NCBI GenBank assembly: GCA_023548195.1 | Contig: JAJHZJ010000251.1 | Span: forward strand, 930,001 to 994,000 | DNA: 64,000 nt | Direction: 5' to 3' | Source of the DNA: Bettongia penicillata ogilbyi | Taxonomy: Eukaryota > Chordata > Mammalia > Diprotodontia > Potoroidae | Part shown: in pieces, positions 1 through 9,515 of the stretch | Layout: every line of letters starts with the position of its first letter | How positions within the stretch are numbered: the first letter of the stretch is position 1 | Position numbers and translations under genes: made by a program | Notes under the pieces: model-generated | Databases searched by the model: none | What the model was told of the DNA's origin: nothing | Seen by the model: only the letters and a program-made list of their open reading frames with translations

Positions 1-354
1 CCTGCCTCCAATGAAAGCACAAGGGTCCCCTATAATCTCTTTCTGACAAGTTGCCAGGTCCCCTTACTGTTTCAGGCTTGAGAGCTCCTAAAGCTGCTGC
101 TCCTTCTGTCTCCACCACCTAGTCCCACCACTGATGTTTCATCCACATGGGCTCTGGGTCAGCTTTCACCCCTGCCGCAGATCTCTCTTTCTGACCTCCA
201 AAGTTGTCTTAGGCTAGAAGAAAGTTTCACCCTTACTTTCTGTTCATTTTGTAACTCTAGAATTTGATTTGTTAATTTAAAGTTGTTTGAAGAAGAGTGT
301 TGGCAGACGTTGACCAAGAGCTTCGTCTACTCTGCCATTTAAGTTCTGCCCCTG
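1..354 (-). mobile_element. L1 5' UTR, 5' end of element, runs off left edge
   Basis: Read on the minus strand this begins near 354 with CAGGGGCAGAACTTAAATGG followed by CAGAGTAGA. This resembles the L1-type start (GGAGCCAAGATGGCAGAGTAGA) seen at the HAL1 start at 29328. The rest (CTGACCTCCAAAGTTGTCTTAGGCT at 193-217, on the plus strand) matches my memory of marsupial L1 5' UTR wording. ORF1 would lie outside the window to the left. No ORF is present here. Confidence 0.55.
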
Positions 355-482
355 GAAGTCTTCCATGCAATTAATGGAAGAGGTGAAATTGAGTGATGAG
401 AAAGGTTAAAACGGGTGAAAGGAAAAAGACATACAAGGGAAAAAACATGAACAAATGCTCCTGAATATATAGTCATAAATTT

Positions 483-660
483 AAGGCTAGAAGGGAACTT
501 TAAGACCATCTAATAGAGTACTCTCATTTTACAGATGAGGTAATTGAAATCCAGAAAGGTTAAGCAATTTACCTAATGTCACACATCTAGCAAACGATGA
601 TCCAGGATCTGAGCACAGGTTCTCTGTCTTCAGCATCAGTATTCTTTCACTTGTATTACA
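483..660 (-). mobile_element. Short-tailed tRNA-derived SINE (MIR/THER-like)
   Basis: The plus strand reads GGGAACTTTAAGACCATCTA, CATTTTACAGATGAGG, then a diverged gguTAAG..AATTTACCTAATGTCACACA. That is the reverse complement of a tRNA SINE body. Strongly diverged, so old. Confidence 0.7.
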
Positions 661-865
661 TTGGTCTTGTGTTCAAGGAAAAATGGGTAGAGTGAGGAAA
701 ATAGAATTTATGTATAGAAACTGTGACAGTTTCCTCTTGCTATCTGGAAAAAAATTGAATATTTAGTGCCCCAAAAGATAGTTTCTTGATCTGATTCTGA
801 CTTCTTCTGACTTCTATGTTCTTTAACACTTCAGTGTTTTATACTTCATCATGGGAAATCCCTAC

Positions 866-1235
866 CTTCATGTTAGAAAGGACACCAAAGACTATCTAGT
901 TCAACCTGTGCTTGGTAAATGATTCCCTCTACAACATCCCTATTAAATGATCAGATAGCCTTTAACTGAAGATCTCAAGTATGGGATTTCAGTACTTATA
1001 GGGGGATCTCATTGGAGTTTTGTATAGCTCTGACCGTTGGGACATCTTCACCTACACTGAGCTTAAAATTTGTCTTCTTTAACTCCCACTTGTAGTCTTT
1101 CCAAACTCTGGAGATCTTTATTATAACTCTGACCCATAATGATGAGAGCATCTCCTCCTCAAGGTTCTAGGGCTGCCCCTAAGGAGATGAGACTTTTCTT
1201 CTCAAATGTTTTTATTTTGAGCTGCCATTCTAGTG
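866..1235 (-). mobile_element. CR1/L3-type LINE 3' fragment
   Basis: Wording on the plus strand (CTACAACATCCCTATTAAATGATCA, TAGCCTTTAACTGAAGA, GGGGATCTCATTGGAG, CACCTACACTGAGCTTAAAA) follows the reversed 3' end of CR1/L3 elements (CTACAACATCCC..GACAAGTGGTCATCCAGCC..). A second copy is at 60970-61355. No frame is open. Confidence 0.6.
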
Positions 1236-1320
1236 TATTTCCCCAATATCAATCACCAATCATAGTGTCTCCCTTATATCATTGTTACCCTACAATGTTT
1301 AATATCTTATTAATATCCAT

Positions 1321-1404
1321 TAATTAATTAATATTAATTAATAACCATTAATTAATTAATATTAATTAATAACCATTAATTAATTAATATTGATTAATAA
1401 CCAT
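1321..1404. repeat. Three 28-bp tandem repeats, TAATTAAT-rich
   Basis: The unit TAATTAATTAATATTAATTA + ATAACCAT occurs at 1321-1348, 1349-1376 and 1377-1404. The first two are identical and the third differs by one base (TATTGATT). Each unit is dense in TAAT cores. A partial unit (TAATATCCAT) precedes. Confidence 0.95.
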
Positions 1405-2450
1405 TAATGCCAATCCATTTTTATAAAGAGGTGTATACTGAGAAGATATAGTAAGAAGAGAAGTTACAAAGCATTTTATCACACATACTTTGGGACAAAC
1501 ATTCCTCTATATTATTTTGATCCTTGGTTAGAGTATGTTCAATGTTAAAGCAGTTTCTATAAATCTTTCACCAAATTTAACTTCGCATGTGGCGTAGCTG
1601 ACGGATGAGTCATTGTCACTCTTTCTTGGCTGCCTTCCATTCACTACTATGTTAGGTCAAGAAGATCATTTAGGAATTTTCTCCTTATTGGCCTTTGTGG
1701 TCTTCAAGATATGGCATGGACTCTGGCTCCCAAGCCTTTGATGGCTTGCTTTCCTGACCTTTCAAAGCTTATAAGTTTGTAAACTAATTTGCTATTCGTT
1801 CACCTAATAGTAAGAAAGAGCAGATACAAAGAGGTAAAGAGTAGAGGATCTTATTTGTGGCACCATGTTAACTGAGGTAGGGAGAACCTAGGATCTCACT
1901 CAACCCAGAGGCTTACAGTGTGTCTTCCTCACTCAAACTAGCCAGACAGGGAAAAGGGCTACATTGCCCTCATAGAAGTTCTCTGTTTTGAATTCTAACT
2001 GGATTCTAAGAGGGTAGTCAATTAAAAAGTCAGAAACACATGGAAATTGCATCAGAAAAGCATGCATAAAGATTGCACTCATTAAACCATCCCCTACTAC
2101 ATATCTGACTTGAATATATGGAGATGGACCTTTAAATATTATGTTAAAAAAAGGTAGTCTATTTGGAAATTAATATTAATTAATGTTTAAGATAGCCTAG
2201 TAACAAACTGCTTTTAGGGCTCAGCCATACCTTCCTTCCTTCTGCTCCTTTCTTCCTGCCTGACTACACACTCAACCAATTATACCACCTGGAGATGGAA
2301 ATGTAGCCCTCTCAGGCAATTACCATCATGTATAGGAAAGAAAAGTATTAAATGTTAGCTGTAGATACATTTTCACTGCAACCTCCATATCCACATGAAT
2401 AGTTTACCTTACCCACTAAAAATTGCTTAGAAAGTAATATTACAAATTTA
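1405..2450. other. No gene or clear repeat seen
   Basis: AT-rich sequence without an ORF above 60 codons and without a repeat I recognise. A short TTAATATTAATTAATG at about 2169-2185 echoes the tandem repeat at 1321. Confidence 0.5.
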
Positions 2451-2452
2451 CT

Positions 2453-2770
2453 TTGGTTCAACTTTACTAAGGTACCATATTAAGTGCTGGTTAAAAACAT
2501 AAATATGAAATAGTCCCTGACCTCAAGTTGCTTATAAGAATACATTCTTTTAGCTGATTTCAAATCCAAAATGCCCTTTATACTTTATCTTATTTGATCT
2601 TCATGGCATCCCTGTGAAGTACCATCCGTATTATAATTACCATTTTGTAGATGAGAAAACTGAGGTTCTTTGACTTGCCCATAGTCACACATGGTTGTGA
2701 ATGTCATTGGTGGGGTTCAGAACCAGGTCTCTGTGGTCTCTACCTATGAAACTCTTTCTCCTATATCATA
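2453..2770 (-). mobile_element. Repeat D scrap (2453-2550) and MIR-tailed SINE (2570-2770)
   Basis: 2481-2550 has AAGTGCTGG..AAACATAAATATGAAATAGTCCCTGACCTCAAG, the start of repeat D (plus strand). From 2570 the plus strand reads the reversed SINE: CTTCATGGCATCCCTGTGAAG, TTGTAGATGAGAAAACTGAGG, GACTTGCCCATAGTCACACA, so the SINE itself is on the minus strand. Confidence 0.65.
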
Positions 2771-3660
2771 TTTTCTCTGTGAAATAAGAATGGCCACTGA
2801 CTAAAAAAGAAGCTGAATGAGTTATTCCTCACTGCCCTACAACCCAAAGAAGTGAGAGAATCAGTTGAATCCTAGAGTTTTGTGGAAAAAGAGTCTTCAT
2901 TGAGCCTGAAACTTTGCAGATTTTTTTTCCATTAATTCTTCAAGGAAGTGCCCTTCTCACTATCACTAACTTTCCTGATAGGAAAGTCCAGAATTTTGCC
3001 AATGCATTTCTGAAAAAGACAATTGACTTCTAGACAGAGGAAAGACAACTCCAGTGTCCTTTGTGACTTTCCTTTTGTTCAGTAAGGCAATCGGAGTATA
3101 TATTTCTGTACCTCCTGGCTCTTATAGAAAGGGTGTTAAAGGGTCAGAGTATGGTTAGGACTGAAGTCCATATAACTTTCAGCTACTACTTCCCATGACT
3201 TTGTTTCAAGAGTCTTTGATGCTCTAGAGCTATGGGAGTGTGTATATTGCTATGTCATCCATTCATCTCTTCTTAGAAGGTGCTTCAAAAATGAATGGTT
3301 TAGAAATGCTTTCCTGTCAGGTCAGGCACCTAGTGCTTGGCTGTCAGGGAACCCTCCCACTGTAATTTGTCAAAGGACACACTAATGGCCAGCAAAAATC
3401 TATGTGCCTCCCAACTGGGGTAATTACTAGGTAGAAAGCTGTCCTGTCACCTGAAAGGACCTGGCCTGCTAAGATGAGAGCTGGGATTTGGAATTTTAGA
3501 ATAACATCAGCAAGGGACAAAAAGCCTTCAAGACAGGGTCTATCTTGCAATAAAGTTAATTAAGAGAGGACTGCAGATCTGGAGCCATTCTTAGGGGATG
3601 AAGGGAAATACATACTTCTAACACATACACTTATTTAAATCCTTAGATTTAACAGAATCT
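2771..3660. other. No gene or clear repeat seen
   Basis: Single-copy-looking sequence. The only ORF of note (3344-3550, minus, 68 codons) has no recognisable domain and no supporting signals. Confidence 0.5.
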
Positions 3661-3687
3661 TCTCCTGATATCCTAAATTGTTAGACT

Positions 3688-3740
3688 GTGTGTGCACACA
3701 TGTATATATGCATAAACACATGTACATATATTATACACAT
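3688..3740. repeat. Imperfect TG/CA and TA-rich simple repeat
   Basis: Alternating purine-pyrimidine stretch (GTGTGTGCACACATGTATAT, CACATGTACATATATTATAC) starting about 3688. Possible Z-DNA former; imperfect, so old. Confidence 0.7.
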
Positions 3741-3885
3741 AAGTATATGTACTTTTTTAAATGCACAATTCAAAGGAACTCAATTATATTGAAAGATATT
3801 AAAAGAAATCGTAGGCCCAGTGAAATCTATCAATGGGTCCCTTGGAGGGGGTAGGCTTGTGGACCCAGGTTAAGACTCCTTAAAC
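3741..3885 (+). mobile_element. hAT-1 fragment (old DNA transposon)
   Basis: Reads TTAAATGCACAATTCAAAGGAACTCAATTATATTGAAA.. and ends GGACCCAGGTTAAGACTCC. It aligns by eye with copies at 36895, 44206 and 45790, whose ends resemble GGTTCTTAACC inverted repeats. The 5' half is lost. Confidence 0.55.
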
Positions 3886-3889
3886 TAGG

Positions 3890-5005
3890 TGGTTCGAACT
3901 GTGAGATTCCATAATGTATAATGACTAGCTCTGCCTTTAATCTGTTGTTTTCACTTCTGGCCAGTGGTTTCTGCTTAGTCATCTAGGTAAATCCAACCTC
4001 TTTCCAACCCTGGACTTCTGCAATTCATGCAAAGTTCACCACCTTTAAGAATGATCTTGTCTCCAGGTGAGGTGGAGTTGGTGAATAGTCTGTAGCCTTA
4101 CGATGATGCTCACAATTCATTCTGTTAGCCTTTGTCATTTCTAGCAATTGATCACTGTAAAACCCTTTAAAAAGTTTTGAAAAATCATATGTACTGTTTC
4201 CTTTCATATCAATGTCAAATCAAATCAATGAAAATTTAATACAATAGTTTACTGTAAACTCAGGTTGTATTAAAGTATCTGTTTCTTTATCAGGTAAGGT
4301 TGTTGTGGTCTCTAGGCTGGAATGTATGAACATTTCTCTTTCCTTGAAGGATGATGATAATTCAGTTGTTTTTGGTGAAATGAAGGCTTTTTAAGAATTT
4401 AGTGAATGATTTGCCACTAGCAAAAGAGAAAAAGTTAGGCTTCAATCCCACAGACTTTTCCGTTCTCTGGAAGTCTTGGGGGTACTTTGCAGAAAAGCAG
4501 AACCCCATCTTTTTCATGCCAGTATTCCACCAATATTGTGTAGCAGTGGAACATAGATAGTGTAACTATCTTGGAAGAATTAGAAATGAGTATTGCATAA
4601 AGGGCAATTGAAAATTTGAGTATGAGTAAACTACAACATATATCCAATGAGGGATTTTGGAACAAGAACAAAAGTCATTGAGAAATTATATGACAGAAAG
4701 AGAAGATGGTTATGCGCTGAGGGCAAAGGATGACATGTAGACAGCCAGAGTTCCTCCGGTGCTTTTGTGATGTCAGGGATAATCAAGGAAGGTCTCTAGT
4801 GAGTGGTAAATCCCATTTGCAAAGTTAGAGGAGGACATTGATGAGAGTTATACAAGATGGGCAGGCATAGATATATTGTTGGAGGGAACTTCAGAACTGA
4901 TGAATTTACAGATCTCTTTGAGTATTACTATAACCAAGGTCACATGTGTGGGGATTACAATAAACTGGAAATTCCTGTCCTCAATAAGTTTATAGTAAAG
5001 AAGCT
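3890..5005. other. No gene or clear repeat seen
   Basis: Single-copy-looking sequence. The two short minus-strand ORFs (4025-4207, 4435-4671) show no domain and no codon pattern suggesting a gene. Confidence 0.5.
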
Positions 5006-5055
5006 AAGCAGCTAGCTAACGCAGTAGATAGAGTACTGATCCTAGAGCCAGGAAA

Positions 5056-5267
5056 TTGTTCAGTTATGTCAGTTGTATCCAACTCTTTGTGATCCCATTT
5101 GGGGTTTTCTTGGCAGATACTGGAGTGGTTTGCCATTTCCTTTTCCAGATCATTTTACAGATGATTTGTTAAGTGATTTGCACAGGGTCCCATAGCTAGG
5201 CTGATTTTGAAGTCAGGAAAATCTGACTCCAGGCCCAGCACTCTAGCCATTATACTATCTAGCTGCT
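5056..5267 (-). mobile_element. AACAAC-tailed SINE inserted in the SINE at 5008
   Basis: The plus strand carries the reverse complement: TTGTTCAGTTATGTCAGTTG, CCATTTGGGGTTTTCTTGG, GGAGTGGTTTGCCATTTCC, to TATCTAGCTGC at the head end. Flanks GCCAGGAA and GTCAAGAA may be a worn target-site duplication. Confidence 0.85.
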
Positions 5268-5379
5268 CAGTGTCAAGAAGACATGAGTTCAAATTTAATC
5301 TTAGGTGCTTGCTATCTGTATCACCGTGGGCAAGTCAGTTAACTCTTTTTTTGCCTTTTGCCTTTTTTTTCCTAATTAA

Positions 5380-5655
5380 AGGGGCCATCCCTTGATTTCT
5401 TTAAGAGGCCTCTTCAGTGAATGGCCATTACTACACTCTAAGTAAGTACCTGAAAAGGCCTTAGCTTGAAAAGGACAGAGTCTCACATTGCATCCTGGGC
5501 AATCTCCAGTTGTTCTGATGAGTATCAGGCCATTGGATTCAGATGGCTCAGGAGAAGAGAGTGAGGTTGGTGACCTTGCACAGCCCCCCTCACTCAAATC
5601 AAAGTTAACTGCAAGTTATGTCATCATTTCTCGAAAATGAAGGACAAGCACAGCA
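5380..5655 (+). mobile_element. Repeat C copy inserted in the SINE at 5008
   Basis: Reads AAGGGGCCATCCCTTGATTT, CTTTAAGAGGCCTCTTCAGTGAATGG, GCATCCTGGGCAATCTCCAG, GGATTCAGATGGCTCAGG, CAGCCCCCCTCACTCAAATC, ending AATGAAGGACAAGCACAGC. A nearly full copy of the headless form also seen at 51.4 kb and (reversed) at 48.0 kb. Confidence 0.8.
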
Positions 5656-5844
5656 AACCTCAGTTCCCCCTTTTGTAAAATGGGTATAAAATACACCTAC
5701 CTTATAGAATTGTTATAAGGATAAAATGTAATACTTATATAAGATTCAAACCTTAAAGTACTGTGTAAATGCTAGGTATTTTTATTAAAAAGAGAGATAG
5801 GATACGATGAAAAGAACTATGATTTTTTTTTTTTAACAAGCATT

Positions 5845-6043
5845 GTGAATTCTTGGGTAGAAAATTCCCTCCATCCATGAAGAACAGACTAGTAACTGCA
5901 TAGCAACTTATAGTCTTAGGCAGGATTTTTGCATACTGAGAGGTAAAGAAAGTTATACAGGGTTACACTGCTAGTGTGTCTTAGAAGTATTTTTGGTTCT
6001 GAATCCACTTGACTCTCAGGCCAGCTTTCTATCCACTAGGTTA
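5845..6043 (-). mobile_element. Spacer-tailed SINE, diverged
   Basis: The plus strand has CATAGCAACTTATAGTCTTAGG, CTGAGAGGTAAAGAAAGTTATACAGGGTTACACTGC and TCAGGCCAGCTTTCTATCCACTAGGT, the reversed tail-to-head order of this SINE. Confidence 0.65.
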
Positions 6044-6129
6044 CAAATAAATACTTGTATGACAAATGAAACAAAAAACTACATCTATACGTAGATGGCC
6101 ATAATAAGTAATGTAAAGGGAAATATGGC

Positions 6130-6350
6130 AAGTGTTATAAGAGAAGGAAATCAAAATGGGAATTTAAAGAGGAAGATCATTTCCACCTGTGAGGACCCTT
6201 AACATCTGAAAGTACCATAGATAAGGTAGCATTTGAATTGGACTTTGCAGGATTGTAGACTTTTGATAGACAGAAAAGAGGAAAGGCCAGTCCTGATGAA
6301 AAGAAAAACATGAAACAAGGCATGAAGGTAGGAGAGTAAAGGACATGGGT
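6130..6350 (+). mobile_element. Repeat D internal fragment
   Basis: Middle part of repeat D: GATAAGGTAGCATTTGAATTGGAC.., GAAAAGAGGAAAGGCCAGTCC.., ATGAAACAAGGCATGAAGGTAGGAGAG. Compare 52650-52860 and 7560-7720. Confidence 0.5.
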
Positions 6351-6439
6351 AAGAGAATGCTGGTTTATCTAGTTTCCATCAATCTAGGGACCATCATCTC
6401 TGTGAGAAATGAAAGGGAACAGCCCAGATATAGAAGAGT

Positions 6440-6832
6440 GAGCACTGGATTTAGAGTGAGAAGACCTGGCTTTGAATTTCAGGTGTACCATTTGTTAGGT
6501 TAGGCAGTTAGGTGGTACAGTGGAGAGAGAACCAGACCTGGGGTCAGGAAGACCTGAGTTCGATTGCAACCTCAGACATTTATTAGCTCTGGGACCCTGG
6601 ACAAGTCACAAACTCTGTTTCCCCATCTGTAAAATGGGGATAATAACAGCAGCTACTCTCAGGGTTGTTGTAAAGATCAAAAGATATTTGTAAAACACTT
6701 CACACAATATTTGACACAGTGTTATGTAAATATTAACAATGATAATGATGATGATGATGTTATGTGGGACCTTGAGCAAGTCACTTTGGGGTCCAGTTCA
6801 CTTATCTGTAAAGGGCTTGGACCAGATGAGCC
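6440..6832 (+). mobile_element. Short-tailed SINE interrupted by a second SINE
   Basis: Outer copy: GAGCACTGGATTTAGAGTGAGAAGACCTGG to CCATTTGTTAGGT (6502), then TTATGTGGGACCTTGAGCAAGTCACTT and GTAAAGGGCTTGGACCAGATGAG from 6759. TGTTAGGT and TGTTATGT flank the insertion, a plausible duplicated target. Confidence 0.75.
6503..6757 (+). mobile_element. MIR-tailed SINE, full length, inside the 6440 copy
   Basis: Complete: TAGGCAGTTAGGTGGTACAG head, GGGGTCAGGAAGACCTGAGTTCGATT (RNA pol III B-box region), TCTGTAAAATGGGGATAATAACAGCAGC tail, GTAAAACACTTCACACAATA, ending in a GATGATGAT tract. Confidence 0.85.
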
Positions 6833-6834
6833 CA

Positions 6835-7265
6835 AGAGTCACAGGGGTGTGGTTAGCATATACGAAGAACTCTACCAAACAGCATGCTGAGTGTGGAAGC
6901 AGCTTTCGTTAAGTGAACTCTCTGCTCCTGGATTGATCTAGCTTTGCGTGACTTCTGACTCTTCCCTTGATGTTTTCACCCTCATCCTAGTTCTTCTATC
7001 TGTAACAATTCTCTCTAACTACCCATCTCTCTCTAATTATAGCCTTCTTTGGCATGAGGACCTGATTCACTGACTCCCACATCCTGATGCTCAACATCCT
7101 GCTTTGTCTGCTATTTAGCTTTATTTTGTTGTTGATTTGGATGCTCAGTTTCTCCTGTTAGCCCGCTTCTCCCAAGTCCAGGGACAGATGCTTGTTTCTG
7201 ACTACATCGTGCTTATAATCCTTTCCCAACTAAAGCTAGTGGGTCACGAGAAACACCAGGAAGAA
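6835..7265. other. No gene or clear repeat seen
   Basis: Pyrimidine-rich in the middle (6960-7060). No ORF or repeat recognised. Confidence 0.5.
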
Positions 7266-7267
7266 GA

Positions 7268-7412
7268 GCTTCATCTATTAATCACTCAGCAAGCATTAAG
7301 TGCCTATTATGTGCTATGTGGGACACTGGGGACATCAATAGAAAGAATGAAACAAGAGCTGTACTCTTGAGGGGGTAGTATTCTATTGGGAAAATGTGTA
7401 TATCCATCCATC

Positions 7413-7479
<67 letters not shown>

Positions 7480-7870
7480 ACACACAGAGATATTGATACA
7501 CAGAAAAATACAAAGAGGATAAATATAAGTGTAAAACAGTCAGTGGTCGGGAGGGCTTTAATAGTCGGGGGATCAGGAATGCTCTCATTTGAATCTGGGA
7601 CTGGAACTGTATCTTGAAGGAAAAGATACATCCTATAAGTAAAAGGTAAGAAGGGAGTATACTCCAGGTATGGGAACGGCCAGTTCAAAGGACCAGAAAT
7701 GGGAGTTGGAAGGTAATGTGTAAGGAGGAGGGGGAAGCTCAGTTTGTCTAAATCTGAGACTAGGGAAATGGAAGCGATGCATCATGAAGCTGGAAAAATC
7801 AGTTGCGGCCAGGTTATGAAGGGTTTTAAAAAAAGAAACAGAGGAGTTTTATCCATTGGACTATAATCCA
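7268..7870 (+). mobile_element. Repeat D, long copy, carrying a (CT)n expansion
   Basis: Start AAGCATTAAGTGCCTATTATGTGC, then GGGACACTGGGGACATCAATAG; after the microsatellite CTCTCATTTGAATCTGGGACTGGAACT.., CAGTTCAAAGGACCAGAAATGG, and GGCCAGGTTATGAAGGGTTTT near the 3' end. This is one of the more complete copies in the window. Confidence 0.65.
7415..7478. repeat. (CT)n dinucleotide microsatellite, about 31 repeats
   Basis: Uninterrupted CT from about 7415 to 7477, then CCCACACACAGAGA. The long open frames on both strands here (Ser-Leu or Arg-Glu repeats) are products of the repeat, not genes. Confidence 0.98.
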
Positions 7871-7904
7871 TTGTGTCAATATTGTAAATTTCTAAAGAAT
7901 AAAT

Positions 7905-8420
7905 ATTCAAAGTGGGATGCCTCATATTCTTAAGGCGGATTTGAGGGAACAATATTTCATTTTCTTATGGGAGCTATATGGAGGACGGGAGAGGAACACA
8001 GCTCATACCCTCCTGTGCCCACCATGACTTGTGTACTTCCCTTAATCTCCACGTACTCCAAAAAGGGAAAATATCTGGCAAAAATACTACCTTACCTGTT
8101 GTATTTAAGATCCCACTTCATCCGGATAGTGTGAATTTTGTTCATACCAACATAAGAACAAAGTCATTGCTAACCTTATGGTGTTAGTCAGATTATCAGA
8201 CCAGCACTGGAGCTTGCAAAATTGATAGAGCTGGTGCTGTAATTGCTTGTGTTTGAAGTGGAGGGACCCACTGTTCTGGTTTGGGTTTTTTTGGAAATGT
8301 GCTGAGAGGAGGATGTATGTTTGCTCCCACTAAGACTTGGTGCTATTAGCATCATAGGGTGAACACAAATGCAAAAATATTATGCCATCTGCTCTGCAAT
8401 GGCAGATCTAGTCATGTCAA
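7905..8420. other. No gene or clear repeat seen
   Basis: Single-copy-looking. The 69-codon plus ORF at 7978-8187 has no recognisable feature. Confidence 0.5.
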
Positions 8421-8534
8421 AAAGTCATTGAATTGAAGAAATATGAGAGCTTCTTTAATAGTTGAAGATAAATTTGAGGGATATAAGAAAACCAAGGAAG
8501 CAGTTTTGCTGCTTCAGAAGCTGAAGACAAGGAA

Positions 8535-8685
8535 TTACATCAAATGAAACAGTGGAGTTTTTGATCCTAGAGGTACTAAAGAGTCATTGCTATTTCCTGA
8601 ATAGTAGAGTGAGGTGGTCAGATCTGCATTAGGGAAAATCACTGATAACTTTTTGGAGTTTGCACTGGAAAGGGAGGAGATAAGT
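8535..8685 (+). mobile_element. Repeat D 3' fragment
   Basis: AACAGTGGAGTTTTTGATCCTAGAGGT and GTGAGGTGGTCAGATCTGCATTAGGGAAAATCACTGATAACTTT match the 3' end wording of repeat D at 22200 and 52970. Confidence 0.6.
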
Positions 8686-8689
8686 TAGC

Positions 8690-8978
8690 AAGTCAGTGGT
8701 ACATACTTATAATCATTGTTATTGGGAGAGGCTGAACTAGTGGATCATTTGAATTCAGGAATTCTGAGTTGCAGTAGGGTTAAAGCCAATCAGATTAAAG
8801 TCTGCACTAATACGATGAGTCTTTGGGAACAGAGGGCTGCCAGGCTGTCCGATGAGGGATAATGCAGCCTAGTTAGAAAAATGGAGCAGGTTAATGCTTT
8901 CATACTAATCAGCATAGGATTAGGTTTATGAGTGGCAGCTGAATTTCCAGTCTGAGAGACATTGAGATCCAATCTCAA
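8690..8978 (+). ncRNA. 7SL-RNA-like copy, full length and diverged (pseudogene or SINE)
   Basis: Colinear with signal recognition particle 7SL RNA over its whole length. Start: GTGGTACATACTTATAATCATTG (GTGGCGCGTGCCTGTAGTC). Then GGGAGAGGCTGAACTAGTGGATC (GGGAGGCTGAGGCTGGAGGATC), CAGGAATTCTGAGTTGCAGTAG, GTCTGCACTAATACGATGAGTC, AAATGGAGCAGGTTAATGC, and end CCAGTCTGAGAGACATTGAGATCCAATCTC. The S domain is kept, unlike Alu or B1. An A-rich tract with ACACACATAC follows. Too diverged to be the functional gene. Copy two is at 46297. Confidence 0.75.
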
Positions 8979-9334
8979 AACTACTGAGCCTCCTCACCCT
9001 ACCCCATCCCCCAGGACCCACACACATACAAAAAATAAACCAAGCAGATGTTGGGTTTTATTAGGTAGGTCTTGGGATTTACTGAATCCATGCTAGGCTA
9101 GGCATATAAAAATCCTAAATAAGTACTTGCTAATGGATTGACTGATTAATAGAGGTCTTCCAAATACTTGGTCACTTGACCACTATGAATGTCCATAATA
9201 ATAAGTTTCAGTTTCTTAGATATTAGCATGTAGGTAAAAAAGGTGTCTTTCATCCTCCATGGGATCTGGAACAAGTGAGTCCTTTTGTCACATCCCCCAT
9301 ATCAAAGGGAAGGAAGATAAGCCCCAAGGCAGCA

Positions 9335-9515
9335 TCTGTGGGCTGTAGTTACTAATTCTGTCTCTGATGCTGACTTGCTGTGTGGCCCTAGGCAGGTCAC
9401 TGAACCTTTCTGAGTTTGAGGATCCTGGTGATAAAATTACCAAGCTCCTGGGGCTTGATGAGAATTAATTAGTGCTTCAAAGTACTTGAAGAGCTAGGGA
9501 TGCAGGGGCTTGTGG
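9335..9515 (+). mobile_element. MIR-tailed SINE, headless
   Basis: GACTTGCTGTGTGGCCCTAGGCAGGTCACTGAACC followed by GATAAAATTACCAAGCTCCTGG and AGTGCTTCAAAGTACTTGAAG. Very diverged, in the range of MIR age. Confidence 0.6.

Larger units (their letters stand above)
5008..5790 (+). mobile_element. MIR-tailed SINE split by two later SINE insertions
   Basis: Head GCAGCTAGCTAACGCAGTAGATAGAG at 5009-5034. The body resumes at 5271 (AAGAAGACATGAGTTCAAAT.., CCGTGGGCAAGTCAGTTAAC to about 5344), and the tail resumes at 5658 (AACCTCAGTTCCCCC, TAAAATGGGTATAAAATACACCTACC) ending near 5790. The two gaps are exactly filled by other SINEs, giving a three-element nest. Confidence 0.8.

Noticed and set aside
7282..7688. 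Arg-Glu and Ser-Leu repeat ORFs on both strands
   Set aside because: Products of the (CT)n microsatellite within repeat D.
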